The notes: generated from the letters alone by a model not told the origin. DNA of 64,000 nucleotides from Erwinia_E haradaeae_H (GCF_900698885.1 NZ_LR217705.1:868001-932000); one strand, 5' to 3'; shown: positions 8,584 to 18,593, counted from the first letter of the stretch. Translations and numbers: made by a program.

Positions 8584-9731
8584 TACTTCATCCTTAATAC
8601 ATAGGCTCTTAAGTTAAGCATAAAATACCTTCTACTAGAAAATTATTAATAATTTTGTACAATACATCCATGTAGGTTATAAAGTATTATAATATATAAT
8701 AATACTATTATAGGCTTTATTCTGCTATCAGTAAAACTCGTTAAGTAATTAACTTGAAAAATTTACAATTATCTTTCTTTAGAGATAAAACTAATAAAAA
8801 TAAATCCTATTAATATATAATAAACTAATGCTTAACTTTAAAAAAATTGTTAATATTTATTGATAATTTATATATTTATTAATGTAAAATAAATATATAA
8901 ATCTACGATTTATCTATCCTAAAAATAAGAGTAATCTGCTTGATTCTTACAACGTATGTTTCAATATTGCTATTTATTCAATAGTAATGCAACTCCAAAA
9001 TAAATATAAATTTTTAATAAGATGCTAATTCTTTATCGTAAACAGCTCTCTCTAAAAAATCCACTAAATTTATAATTACTTATTTATTCTTATAATTTCA
9101 AATAGAATGCGATAAAATTAAAACATTATACAAAATAATTTAAGTTCGTGGCCTTTCGTTAAAATATTATTTTTACTTAATGTATATAAAAATATATATA
9201 AAAATATTCAAATCATATCTATCTCATTCAAAAATTTTTAAAATATTTGACCATCATCAGGATCGTAAGAGTACTTCATTCTTTTAATACTAGAGAGATT
9301 ACCCGCATAAGCACATATTACTCAATAGAATACCACAAAATAGAATACCACAAATTTCATTATTTTATTAAGACTTCACATGTGAGTAATGTTACTTATA
9401 AAGAAAAAATACTATGTAGTCCGCTAAAACTTTCAAAAACTAAAAATATTATTAACAATACCCTGTGTTCTTATTTTTAAATATTGAGAACTATAATGAT
9501 ACTAGAAGACACATGTCGTACTTATTTATAGCAAAAACTAAAGAATTTAAAAAAAAAATCTCTTTAGCAGCATGATATAGGTAATACTGACTATATTTAA
9601 CTATTATCATACATAAATAGTACAAATATATTTATACATATCATGCTAAAATATCCATTTATTATAAATATCAAATATCTGATAAATAATACACTTTATT
9701 ACTACTGATATGGAGTCACTAGAGAATTATT
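8584..9731. other. Gene-free AT-rich stretch between queC and degP
   Basis: About 1.15 kb between divergent genes. It contains a 77-codon frame from a TTG at 9247 (to 9480) that includes a 15-bp tandem duplication and has no recognisable relative or ribosome-binding site. I regard it as chance. Nothing else was recognised. Confidence 0.5.
9325..9354. repeat. 15-bp tandem duplication
   Basis: Two exact adjacent copies of ATAGAATACCACAAA (9325-9339 and 9340-9354) in non-coding DNA between queC and degP. It looks like a replication-slippage duplication. Confidence 0.8.
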
Positions 9732-11180
9732 ATGATGCAAAAAAAGATTTTATTATTACACACATTAATTTTAGGTCTCAATTTAACTCTACCAATTCCA
9801 GTGGAGGCTGATAATATTAAAAATATCTGTCATCCCGTCAATGCTATGCAATTAACAAGTCTAGCTCCTATGCTAGAGAAAGTTATGCCATCAGTTGTAA
9901 GCGTTAATGTTGAAGGCGCAATGACACGCAAGACAGAACCTATGCAGCAATTTCAACCTTTCTTTGGTGGACCTTCATCACCCTTATGTCAAGAAGGGTC
10001 TCCATTTTTTGGCTCCCCACTGTGCCAAGGAAATAGCTCTAATGATAATTATGGAGCGGAAGTTCCACAGCAAAAATTTCGATCTCTAGGTTCCGGAGTT
10101 ATTATTGACTCCATAAAAGGCTACATCGTCACTAATAATCATGTACTAGAAAACGCCACAAAAATTCAAGTACAATTTAGTGACGGAGACAAGTATGATG
10201 CTAAAGTAATTGGTAAAGATCCTCGTTCTGATATTGCTTTAATTCAGGTTCTAAAAGCCAAAAATTTAACAGCCATTATAATGTCAGACTCTGATAGTTT
10301 GCGCGTTGGAGATTACACCGTCGCCATTGGCAATCCATATGGTCTTGGTGAAACTGTGACATCTGGGATTATTTCTGCCCTAGGTCGAAGTGGATTGAAT
10401 GTTGAAAACTATGAAAATTTTATTCAAACCGATGCTGCAATTAACCGTGGAAACTCAGGAGGGGCGCTTGTAAATTTAAATGGCGAGTTAATCGGGATTA
10501 ATACTGCTATTCTGGCTCCAGACGGTGGCAATATTGGTATTGGGTTTGCTATTCCATCAAACATGGTAAAAAATCTATGCAATCAAATGATTGCTTATGG
10601 ACAAGTGAGAAGAGGAGAATTAGGAATTATTGGAACCGAGCTAAACTCGGAGCTAGCTAAAGCAATGAAAGTAAATATTCAAAGAGGTGCATTTGTTAGT
10701 CAAGTCTTGCCTCAATCTTCTGCAGATAAGGCTGGCATTCATGCAGGGGATATAATTATATTAATCAATAATAAAACAATCTCTAGCTTTGCGGCTCTAC
10801 GCGCTCAAATTGGATCCCTTCCAGTAGGAACTACTATAGAACTTGGATTAATACGTAATGGAAAGCTAATAAAAACAAAACTGGCTTTACAAGAAAGCAA
10901 CACAGAAAGAGCTTCTTCTGGTAGTATTTACGATGGTATTGAGGGAGCAAATCTTAAAAATTATAACAAAAAAGATATCAAGGGAGTGCAAATTGAAACC
11001 CTGACAACAGGGTCAGCTGCAGCACGCATAGGACTCAAAAGAGATGATATCATTCTTGGAGTAAACCAACAGCCTATTAGTAACTTAACTGAACTAAAAA
11101 AAGTGCTTGATAGCAAACCTACAGTAGTTGCGTTAAGTATTAAACGTGGTGAGAACTTAATTTACTTATTGATGCAATAA
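9732..11180 (+). CDS. degP: Periplasmic serine protease/chaperone DegP (HtrA)
   Basis: DegP degrades or refolds misfolded envelope proteins in the periplasm. The 482-residue product has a signal peptide (basic start, hydrophobic 6-20, cleavage probably near VEA26-D). A trypsin-like domain follows with catalytic triad H137 (TNNHV), D167 (RSDIAL) and S242 (GNSGGAL). Two PDZ domains lie at roughly 287-380 and 395-480, and the protein ends in YLLMQ. The SLAPMLEKVMPSVV segment and the LA loop with C86 and C98 (CQEGSPF...PLCQG) identify DegP rather than DegQ. A second ATG at 9735 could also serve. It is transcribed alone and its length equals the family norm. Confidence 0.96.
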   Translation: MMQKKILLLHTLILGLNLTLPIPVEADNIKNICHPVNAMQLTSLAPMLEKVMPSVVSVNVEGAMTRKTEPMQQFQPFFGGPSSPLCQEGSPFFGSPLCQGNSSNDNYGAEVPQQKFRSLGSGVIIDSIKGYIVTNNHVLENATKIQVQFSDGDKYDAKVIGKDPRSDIALIQVLKAKNLTAIIMSDSDSLRVGDYTVAIGNPYGLGETVTSGIISALGRSGLNVENYENFIQTDAAINRGNSGGALVNLNGELIGINTAILAPDGGNIGIGFAIPSNMVKNLCNQMIAYGQVRRGELGIIGTELNSELAKAMKVNIQRGAFVSQVLPQSSADKAGIHAGDIIILINNKTISSFAALRAQIGSLPVGTTIELGLIRNGKLIKTKLALQESNTERASSGSIYDGIEGANLKNYNKKDIKGVQIETLTTGSAAARIGLKRDDIILGVNQQPISNLTELKKVLDSKPTVVALSIKRGENLIYLLMQ

Positions 11181-11183
11181 AAA

Positions 11184-11208
11184 TGTAAAATAAAAATTTT
11201 ATTTTGCA
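11184..11208 (+). terminator. Weak AT-rich hairpin after degP
   Basis: Arms at 11184-11195 and 11197-11208 pair along 12 positions with one wobble, starting four bases after the degP stop. It is almost all A-T with little spacing for a loop, so its strength as a terminator is doubtful. Confidence 0.35.
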
Positions 11209-11442
11209 ATTCTAATGAGAGTCATTTTTACTGGAAGTGCTTTTATGATCAAATGAGACCAATAGTTTTCTTGCCATTATTTCATTCTTCTAATCATTTT
11301 AGTAAAATAATGTAATGCTGTTAAAAAAACAATGGATGCTACATCAAACTCTGCCTTTAATCATAAATTTAGAAAATTTATATAACAATCATAAAAATAA
11401 AAAAATTATTTAATGCCAGGCTAATTTTGTAAGGTAAAAGTT

Positions 11443-12378
11443 ATGATAATTGTTACAGGCGGCGCCGGACTTATTGGAAGTAATATTATTGATACTTTTA
11501 ACCGTCAGGGTCATACTGATATTCTAGTTGTAGATAATCTAAAAAATGGTGCTAAATTTTTAAATTTATCAGATCTTGATATTGCCGATTATATCGATAA
11601 AATCGATTTTCGGATTGCTATTACAAAAAGCACTAATTACTTTCTCAATATAGCAGCTGTGTTCCATGAAGGAGCGTGCTCTTCTACTACTGAATGGGAT
11701 GGTAAATACATGATGGATAATAACTATCAATACTCAAAAGAACTCCTACATTGGTGTCTAAAAAAAAATATTCCATTTTTATACGCTTCTTCTGCTGCAA
11801 TCTATGGTCAAAATACCTGCAACTTTCTTGAAGAACGTCAAAATGAGAGACCGCTTAATATATATGGATATTCAAAAATGCTGTTCGACAATTATGTTCG
11901 TAAGATTCTACCAAAAGCATCATCACAGATATGTGGCTTACGCTATTTCAATGTCTATGGAGAACGTGAAACACATAAAGGAAACATGGCTAGTATAGTT
12001 CTACAGCTCTATCAACAACTAAAAAATAACAAAAACGCTCAGTTATTTGTAGGAAGTAATAATTTTAAGCGAGATTTTATTTATGTTAAAGATGTAGCAT
12101 CAGTAAATCTATGGTGTTTAGAAAACTCAGTTTCAGGTATTTTTAATTGTGGATCTGGTCAAGCAGTATCTTTTCAAGAAATAGCTAATGTAATGCTAAA
12201 ATTTTATGCAAATAGTGTAATTGAATACATTCCATTTCCAGAAAAACTTAGAGGATTCTATCAAGCTTTTACGCAAGCTGATCTTAAAAAACTAAGAAAG
12301 ATAGGTTATAAAAAATCATTTGAAACTGTGTCTAAAGGTGTAAAAAATTACATAAAATGGCTACAATATAAAGCATGA
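11443..12378 (+). CDS. hldD: ADP-L-glycero-D-manno-heptose 6-epimerase HldD
   Basis: HldD (RfaD) epimerises ADP-D-glycero-manno-heptose to the L-glycero form used for LPS inner-core heptoses. The 311-residue product is a short-chain dehydrogenase with the nucleotide loop T5GGAGLIGS (Phe to Leu change at the sixth position, conservative). Also present are HEGACSSTTEWDGKYMMDNNYQYSKEL in two adjoining blocks (75-100), the catalytic Y141-x3-K145 and HKGNMAS. The ATG at 11443 begins the typical MIIVTGG. It is the first gene of hldD-waaF-waaC and overlaps waaF by four bases (ATGA). All active-site residues are kept. Confidence 0.97.
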   Translation: MIIVTGGAGLIGSNIIDTFNRQGHTDILVVDNLKNGAKFLNLSDLDIADYIDKIDFRIAITKSTNYFLNIAAVFHEGACSSTTEWDGKYMMDNNYQYSKELLHWCLKKNIPFLYASSAAIYGQNTCNFLEERQNERPLNIYGYSKMLFDNYVRKILPKASSQICGLRYFNVYGERETHKGNMASIVLQLYQQLKNNKNAQLFVGSNNFKRDFIYVKDVASVNLWCLENSVSGIFNCGSGQAVSFQEIANVMLKFYANSVIEYIPFPEKLRGFYQAFTQADLKKLRKIGYKKSFETVSKGVKNYIKWLQYKA

Positions 12379-13439
12379 TCAATTCTGAAAAGATTAAAAT
12401 TCTAGTAATAGGCCCTTCTTGGATTGGTGATATGATGATGTCACAAAGCCTTTATCGTACTCTAAAAAGCCAAAATCCTAATATCATGATCGATGTGATG
12501 GCTCCTGCATGGTGTCATCCTTTGCTCTCGAGAATGCCAGAAGTTAATGAAGCGTTACTTTTACCTGTAGGGCACAATATAGTTGCGCTACCTATGCGTT
12601 GGCGATTAGGTCAAATGCTGCGTAAAAAAAATTATGACCAAGCCTTTGTTCTACCAGGTTCTCTTAAATCCGCGCTTATTCCTTTTTTTGCTAAAATCCC
12701 ACATCGCATAGGATGGAGAGGTGAAATGCGCTATGGATTGCTTAATGACATGCGTATATTGAACAATACTGATTTTCCACTAATGGTGCAACGATATATA
12801 GCACTATGTTATCATAGATCACGTATAAGTAGTAGCAGAGATCTCCCTAAACCACTTTATATGCCGGCCCTTAAAGTACAAGAAAAAGAAAAAGAGATAG
12901 CTCTGTATACTTTTAAAATACATTCGAAACGACCTATTATTGGATTTTGCCCCGGAGCTGAATCTAATCCTTTGAAAAAATGGCCACACTATCATTATGC
13001 GCAACTAGCAGAGTTTTTAATTAAAAATGGATATCAAATTCTCTTACTTGGCTCTACTAAAGATTTTATTACTGGAGAGCGCATTCTACTAAATCTTTCT
13101 CAGGAAATCAAAAACCATTCTTATAATCTTATTGGTAGGACTGATCTGAAACAAGCTGTAGTTCTACTATCCTGCTGTCATACTGTAATTAGTAATGATT
13201 CCGGGCTTATGCATGTTGCTGCTGCTCTAGATCGTCCATTAATCGCGCTATATGGGCCTAGCAATCCTAGTTTTACCCCCCCTTTATCAAAAAAATCTAA
13301 AATCATTTCTTTAGTTAGTAACTGTGATTCATTACAAAAAAGAAACGCCCATGAAGAATATCATCCTAGCCTCATCAAAATTACACCAGAAAGAGTTATG
13401 ATGGAACTAAAACTCTTACATTACGCTGTAGGAGTATAA
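12375..13439 (+). CDS. waaF: ADP-heptose:LPS heptosyltransferase II WaaF
   Basis: WaaF adds the second heptose to the LPS inner core at the cytoplasmic face of the inner membrane. The product has 354 residues against 348 in E. coli and belongs to glycosyltransferase family 9. Visible are the N-terminal VIGPSWIGDMMMSQSLYR, the nucleotide-sugar region IGFCPGAE, and the family motif N274DSGLMH280. The ATG overlaps the hldD stop, and waaC starts directly after this stop, so all three are coupled. A run of seven C near 13276-13282 lies in the coding frame (TPP) and is a possible slippage site. No missing catalytic residue was noticed. Confidence 0.96.
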   Translation: MINSEKIKILVIGPSWIGDMMMSQSLYRTLKSQNPNIMIDVMAPAWCHPLLSRMPEVNEALLLPVGHNIVALPMRWRLGQMLRKKNYDQAFVLPGSLKSALIPFFAKIPHRIGWRGEMRYGLLNDMRILNNTDFPLMVQRYIALCYHRSRISSSRDLPKPLYMPALKVQEKEKEIALYTFKIHSKRPIIGFCPGAESNPLKKWPHYHYAQLAEFLIKNGYQILLLGSTKDFITGERILLNLSQEIKNHSYNLIGRTDLKQAVVLLSCCHTVISNDSGLMHVAAALDRPLIALYGPSNPSFTPPLSKKSKIISLVSNCDSLQKRNAHEEYHPSLIKITPERVMMELKLLHYAVGV

Positions 13440-14405
13440 ATGTTAGTTTTAATGATTAAAACTTCCTCCATGGGGGATGTGATACATTCACTACCTGCAC
13501 TGACTGACGCTAAATTAGCTTTTCCTAATATGTATTGCGAATGGGTCATAGAAGAGAGCTTTTCTGAGATTCCTACTTGGCACCCAGCAGTTTCTCATGT
13601 TATTCCGGTAGCCATTCGTCGCTGGCGAAAAAATTGGTTTAAAAAGTTAATACGAAAAGAACGTATTAATTTTAAAAATGCCATACAAAATCGCTCTTAT
13701 GATGCAGTGATTGACGCTCAGGGCTTAATAAAAAGCGCTGCCTTAATAAGCCGCCTTGCTACAGGTGTGAAACACGGAGGTGATATGTGCAGCATAAGAG
13801 AACCTGTTGCTAGCTGGTGGTATGATAAGCGCTATGCTATCAACAAAAATCAACATGCTGTGCAACGAATACGAAGCCTCTTTGCAAAAAGCCTGAACTA
13901 TACACTACCAAAAACAATGGGTGATTATGGAATTCTACAACACTTTAAAAAAAATCAACCAATAAAAACTAATAACTATCTGGTCTTTGTGCACGCAACT
14001 ACAAAAGGTAACAAACAATGGCCAGAGACTCATTGGAGGACGCTTATTAACTCTTTACAATCTGAAGGAATAACTATTAAACTACCCTGGGGAACGCACG
14101 ATGAATTCTTACGTGCGCAAAGGTTAGCGCAAGATTTAAGTTATGTAGAAGTCTTACCTAAACTGATGCTACAGGAGATAGCCCATATACTTATAGGGGC
14201 TAAAGCAATAATCTCTGTAGATACAGGATTAAGTCAGCTCGCTGCCGCTCTCAACTGTCCGAATATTACTTTATATGGACCAACTAACGTAGATTTGATT
14301 GGTGGTTATGGTCATAATCAAATTTCAGTGCTTTCCTTACAAAAAAACATGGCGGAAATCAGCCCTGAAAAAATTCAATTAATTCTAAAAAGGCTTCTCA
14401 AATGA
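13440..14405 (+). CDS. waaC: ADP-heptose:LPS heptosyltransferase I WaaC
   Basis: WaaC attaches the first heptose to Kdo2-lipid A. The 321-residue GT9 protein has TSSMGDV with catalytic D13, and K192 in HATTKGNKQWPE, both at E. coli positions. The D261TGLS motif is followed by Q266 where E. coli WaaC has His, a site expected to contact the nucleotide sugar. The ATG abuts the waaF stop, with GGAG at 13431-13434 inside the end of waaF. It is the last gene of the heptose operon. Activity is likely but the His-to-Gln change should be checked. Confidence 0.95.
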   Translation: MLVLMIKTSSMGDVIHSLPALTDAKLAFPNMYCEWVIEESFSEIPTWHPAVSHVIPVAIRRWRKNWFKKLIRKERINFKNAIQNRSYDAVIDAQGLIKSAALISRLATGVKHGGDMCSIREPVASWWYDKRYAINKNQHAVQRIRSLFAKSLNYTLPKTMGDYGILQHFKKNQPIKTNNYLVFVHATTKGNKQWPETHWRTLINSLQSEGITIKLPWGTHDEFLRAQRLAQDLSYVEVLPKLMLQEIAHILIGAKAIISVDTGLSQLAAALNCPNITLYGPTNVDLIGGYGHNQISVLSLQKNMAEISPEKIQLILKRLLK

Positions 14406-15820
14406 GAGATTTTAATCTAATTACTTTAACGTAAATGAGAGGAGTTAAGCACTTATTATTACAATATGTTAATTTTTTCTTCTAATCAGAAGATTATAAT
14501 TCTTTACATAATCAATATTATGCCACTGGGATTCAATGTCGTATTAAGAGCAAAAATATATTTTCTTAACCATTATTTAATAATCCACCTATACTTTGTC
14601 TACAATTTTAAAAAATATTAGCCATTATAGAAAATTTCTAAAATATCTACTGATTATGTTATGTCTTGGGATTTTTATCCCTAAATTTTCCATAAAACAA
14701 AAAAAATTTCAACTCCTAAGCTAGGATAAAAGCTTAGCATGATAATTTGCAATAAATACTAAAATAACACACTTTTTTGGTATACTAGATGGTATTATGT
14801 TCATTTTAAAAACATCAAGATGATTATAGAGTTATGTTTTAATCTTCCTTGTTTTTACCTTATAGTTTTCAATCGTTTTAAAAATCATATTTATATTAAT
14901 CATATAAAAAATCCCTTTCTTAACCAGTACGACTTGAGGCGACATCACGTTTGGTAAGTCTTAAAGATATTAGAATCTCTCCGTTGACATTGCATGAATT
15001 AATTCTTCTTGAGTAAAATACAATTCTAGATATTTCTGAAAAAACCTAGAAAAATAACACTATTACTCTTAATGAATGAAAAAAATTACATAATCACGTA
15101 ATATTTAGTGGTTTTTAAAAATGTGTCTATCTCTTTTAATCACATTGATATTTATATGAGCAGACCTATTAGTCAATCTTTTAGATTATCCTGCATGGAG
15201 AGATGATATTATAAAATATCATTAATTTTTTCGATTATTAATGGTCAACCCAGAAGTGAGATATGATAGTATTTTTAAAAAGTTGCAATTTACTCAAAAA
15301 TACTTGTAAAAAATTAATAAAACCATCAGGAATAAAAATTTATTCTACTTATTATGTTTACGATCATTTTTATGATGTTTTAGTTCAACAAAAAATGTTA
15401 TTACATATTAAATGTACTAATACGGTAGAAAAGCTAATATTGCTAAAACTATCACCAATTTAGCTATAATACGAAATTATATACTATAGATGGCTTTCGT
15501 TATGATTCATTTCAAAAAAATTAAATTATTTATAATTTACTGAAAATATGAATGATGGTAATCAAGAAGAGAAATGTAAAAAATTTAATAAACACTACTG
15601 TATTTATTAATGATTATTTATTGAATATGCATTTTTTAAAAATGATAAACACTGTTAATCTTGTTAAATATGTAGTAAATTAATAAATATATAAAATTCA
15701 TCCGTATATCAAAATCTAGTGTAGTAAATTACATATGAACTATTTCTATGAAACTTTACTATTTATCTGACAGATTTCAAGCGAAATTTTTATCTAATTT
15801 TTCTTTAAATATATGTATGA
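14406..15820. other. Gene-free stretch between waaC and the tRNA-Lys/Val pair
   Basis: About 1.4 kb. It contains a 7-bp hairpin at 14716-14737, a GC-richer patch near 14935-14960 and a 66-codon frame at 15263-15463 with no recognised relative. Parts may be an eroded gene, but no frame gave a family I could name. Confidence 0.5.
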
Positions 15821-15893
15821 TGGGTCGTGCAGGACTTGAACCTGCGACCAATTGATTAAAAGTCAACTGCTCTACCAACTGAGCTAACGACCC
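15821..15893 (-). tRNA. tRNA-Lys (anticodon UUU), CCA end not encoded
   Basis: The minus strand folds into a full cloverleaf: acceptor GGGTCGT/ACGACCC, D-arm TAGCTCAGTTGGTAGAGCA, anticodon loop CTTTTAA and T-arm with TTCAAGT. After the discriminator A the genome reads TCA rather than CCA, so the CCA end must be added enzymatically. It lies directly 3' of tRNA-Val and is probably co-transcribed with it, as valT-lysW type clusters are in E. coli. Confidence 0.97.
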
Positions 15894-15897
15894 AATA

Positions 15898-15973
15898 TGG
15901 TGGGTAATGACGGGCTCGAACCGCCGACCCCCTCCGTGTAAAGGAGGTGCTCTACCAACTGAGCTAATCACCC
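15898..15973 (-). tRNA. tRNA-Val (anticodon UAC)
   Basis: A complete cloverleaf on the minus strand with acceptor GGGTGAT/ATTACCC, anticodon loop TTTACAC (UAC) and T-arm GGCGG-TTCGAGC-CCGTC. The CCA end is encoded (15898-15900). It is the first gene of a two-tRNA unit with tRNA-Lys, four bases apart. A good promoter lies 22 bases upstream. Confidence 0.97.
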
Positions 15974-15995
15974 GCATGATACGAATAACATTATT

Positions 15996-16023
15996 ATTAT
16001 ATATCATTCATCAACTAAGTCAA
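15996..16023 (-). promoter_or_regulatory. Sigma-70 promoter of the tRNA-Val/tRNA-Lys unit
   Basis: Reading the minus strand, TTGACT (16018-16023) and a perfect TATAAT (15996-16001) are 16 bases apart. Transcription would begin near 15989, about 15 bases before the tRNA-Val 5' end. It is the best promoter match I found in the window. Confidence 0.75.
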
Positions 16024-16270
16024 TAATTTTGCGATATCTATCTTTCCCTTAATGCAAACTTTTTAAAAATCTTGTAATATACACTTAGTGTAATATGTTA
16101 TATATTATTATAATTAGATACACAGTTGTATTTATATAGATTAAATAGATACCTATACTTTAAAAGTGAACAATTTGTAATAATACGCCAACATTATAAA
16201 CAAGTCATTCTTCTTAAATTTATTAGATATAGTACAGATTTATATTCCGCCTGAAATGATAATCTTTCTG

Positions 16271-17122
16271 TTATAACAAAATAGTACGATTACCATTTAA
16301 AAAGACCCGATGCTTCAAAATTTTATTCAATGCCCGATTAAGTACGTTTTTTTCCACATCATGACCGACTCGCATCATATCTTCTACTGAATAACTGTGA
16401 TCAATATGAATAGCATCCTGCATGATAATGGGACCAGCATCTAACTGATTAGTTACGTAATGTGCAGTAGCGCCAATAATCTTTACACCACGAGCATAAG
16501 CCTGGTGATATGGATGTGAACCAACAAATGCAGGAAGTAAAGAGTGATGAATATTAATAATCTTATTCGGATAACGACGCAAAAAGTCTGGTGTAAGCAC
16601 ACGCATATATTTAGCAAGTACTATATAATCAGGTTGGTAAAAATTAATATTATCAGCAATATTATTTTCCTGCTCTAAACGCGACAAGCCTTCGTGTTGT
16701 AAAAAAATAAATGGCACATCAAAACTATTAACTAACTCACTTAATCGTTTGTGATTGCTAATTACTGCAGAAATCTCAACATCCAACTCACCATAAGCGC
16801 TTTTTATTAATAGATCCCCTAAACAATGGGCCTCTTGACCGACCAAAATAACAATCTTACGGCGATCAGTATCTTTTAGGGAATATTGTGAACCAACTGG
16901 AAGTAAGGTATTAAGATCTTTGAAAAAATTGTCTTGATAATAAAAACAACCAGATAGCTCAGAACGCATGAAAAAATAAGAAGTTTTTTCATCAATAAAT
17001 TCATTGTTTTTTACAAAATTAAATTTATACTGATAACATATAGTAGTAATTTTTGCAATTAACCCTGGCGCATCAGGACATACAATTTTTAAAATTTTGT
17101 GTTGTTGTATGCTTTCTTGCAT
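16271..17122 (-). CDS. purU: Formyltetrahydrofolate deformylase PurU
   Basis: PurU hydrolyses 10-formyl-tetrahydrofolate to formate and tetrahydrofolate, balancing one-carbon pools and supplying formate for purine synthesis. The 283-residue protein has an N-terminal ACT-like domain (KIVCPDAPGLIAKIT, about residues 10-90). The formyltransferase-fold domain carries catalytic N190, H192 (NIHHSLLPAF) and D228 (LDAGPI). E. coli PurU has 280 residues. Starts within the first ten residues are uncertain; the ATG at 17122 gives a short N-terminal extension. It stands alone. All three catalytic residues are kept, so it should be functional. Confidence 0.96.
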   Translation of the reverse strand: MQESIQQHKILKIVCPDAPGLIAKITTICYQYKFNFVKNNEFIDEKTSYFFMRSELSGCFYYQDNFFKDLNTLLPVGSQYSLKDTDRRKIVILVGQEAHCLGDLLIKSAYGELDVEISAVISNHKRLSELVNSFDVPFIFLQHEGLSRLEQENNIADNINFYQPDYIVLAKYMRVLTPDFLRRYPNKIINIHHSLLPAFVGSHPYHQAYARGVKIIGATAHYVTNQLDAGPIIMQDAIHIDHSYSVEDMMRVGHDVEKNVLNRALNKILKHRVFLNGNRTILL

Positions 17123-18213
17123 TATCCTTATAATCCTTATATATACAATAATACCCTGATTAATCTTAATAACTATATTATTATAATCTATAGTAGAATT
17201 AAAAATTCTATACTACGCATATCCTGCTTGAAAAAAAATAATCGCCATGATTTAATCCATATGCTTATAAATAAAATTTATTAATTTTAATAAATCACTA
17301 TTAAAAATATTTTAGAAAAGCTTTTCTTATTATATCACTACACAGTCTATTAACATTCTGATATTGATCCAAGAACTATTATAGAGCGAAAAAATTATTA
17401 ATTTTAACAACTTGATACCATAAAGTATATATTAAATTATATAAACTTTACTCAATAAATTAATCATTATTAATGGTGATCTAAATTAGTACAGTTTTTC
17501 TTGATGTTGAAAAGATAAATAATCGTGTTATTACTTAATATGTGTCGATAAAAACACGTTGGCATCAACCATAATATAAGAAATATCAGTATAAATATGA
17601 TTTTAGATGCCATTAGGTTCAATTTTTAATTAACATACATGCATAGTACTCAATCTATATTTTTAATTTATTACAACTATAATATACAGAATATCATGCC
17701 ATGATAATCTATAAAATCTACTACAATAGTAGTATCATCATGTAATAATAAATTATTAAGAAATCCAACTCTTCAAAGCGATTATATTTCTAAAATTATT
17801 TTCTATATTTTAACAATTATTTTTCTTAACACATATTATTCAATACATTATATGTAATGCATCCATTCTTTAATCATATGTTTAAAACACGTTCTGAAGT
17901 AAAAAAAAAAAAATTTTATTATAACTATAGACATATCATATTATACGTGCTTATTCCTAAATCTTTAAACTCTTTTATTATGTTTTCACCTGGTAGTGCT
18001 AAAACTGAATAAATTTAACACGCTAAAATATTTAATATTCAAGTATAAGTCAATCATGGATGTAAGCTTAGAAATAACGAATAATATTAGAAAAAGAATA
18101 AAAAGTATAAAATTTTTTAATCTATTTACTCTGGGATCTGTTTTATATAGGTTGTAACTAAGTTTCAACAGAGTAAATATTTTAGAAAATAATTGATATT
18201 TTTAGAAAGATTT
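17123..18213. other. Gene-free AT-rich stretch between purU and ssrA
   Basis: About 1.1 kb with poly-A and poly-T runs. Small open frames at 17099-17284 and 17986-18168 have no recognisable relatives. Nothing else was recognised. Confidence 0.5.
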
Positions 18214-18593
18214 TGGTGGAGCTGGCGGGAGTTGAACCCGCGTCCAGAATTGTTCTGCTGTCAGAACTACATGCTTAGTATAGTTATTATTTTCATTAAA
18301 TAGTTGCGAACTAACACGCCACTAAAAACTAGCTTAATTTTATTTAACACATCTACCAAAAGCAAAGCCTATGTGCGATCTCTTTATTAGTTTGACCTCT
18401 CTTGATCCCGTCCTCAAGAGAATAGGCTAGGAGAGAGGACGCCTTTAGTTTATTAGACTAATTACGCTGCTAAAGCAGCAGGCGAAAAACTATCGTCATT
18501 TGCAACTATTTTTTTACGGCTTTTAACGAGGCAAACCGCTCCTCGGCATGCTCCTAAAGTTTTACATATTCTGTCGAATCCATAATCAGCCCC
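18214..18593 (-). ncRNA. ssrA: Transfer-messenger RNA (tmRNA)
   Basis: tmRNA rescues stalled ribosomes, adding a degradation tag to the nascent chain. On the minus strand the 5' end GGGGCTGATTATGGATTCGAC (two short blocks) and the 3' end with GGTTCAACTCCCGCCAGCTCCACCA (T-arm, acceptor, encoded CCA) bracket about 380 nt. The resume codon GCA (18501-18503) opens a frame to TAA (18462-18464) encoding ANDDSFSPAALAA. That is 13 residues, against 10 in E. coli. The C-terminal LAA degron is kept. A TATACT element at 18614-18619 could be its own -10 box. smpB lies just upstream on the same strand, as in other enterics. Confidence 0.96.

Noticed and set aside
9247..9480. 77-codon frame from TTG between queC and degP
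   Set aside because: No ribosome-binding site, no recognisable relative, and it is partly made of a 15-bp tandem duplication. Frames of this size are expected by chance in AT-rich DNA.
15263..15463. 66-codon frame downstream of waaC
   Set aside because: No family resemblance and a codon mix typical of AT-rich spacer. It could be a remnant, but nothing supports a call.
15777..16007. Frame with SVGRAPPLHGGGRRFEPV and SLAQLVEQLTFNQLVAGSSPARP
   Set aside because: It reads straight through tRNA-Val and tRNA-Lys; such peptides are typical false genes over tRNAs.
17986..18168. 60-codon minus-strand frame near ssrA
   Set aside because: No relative, AT-driven composition and no ribosome-binding site.
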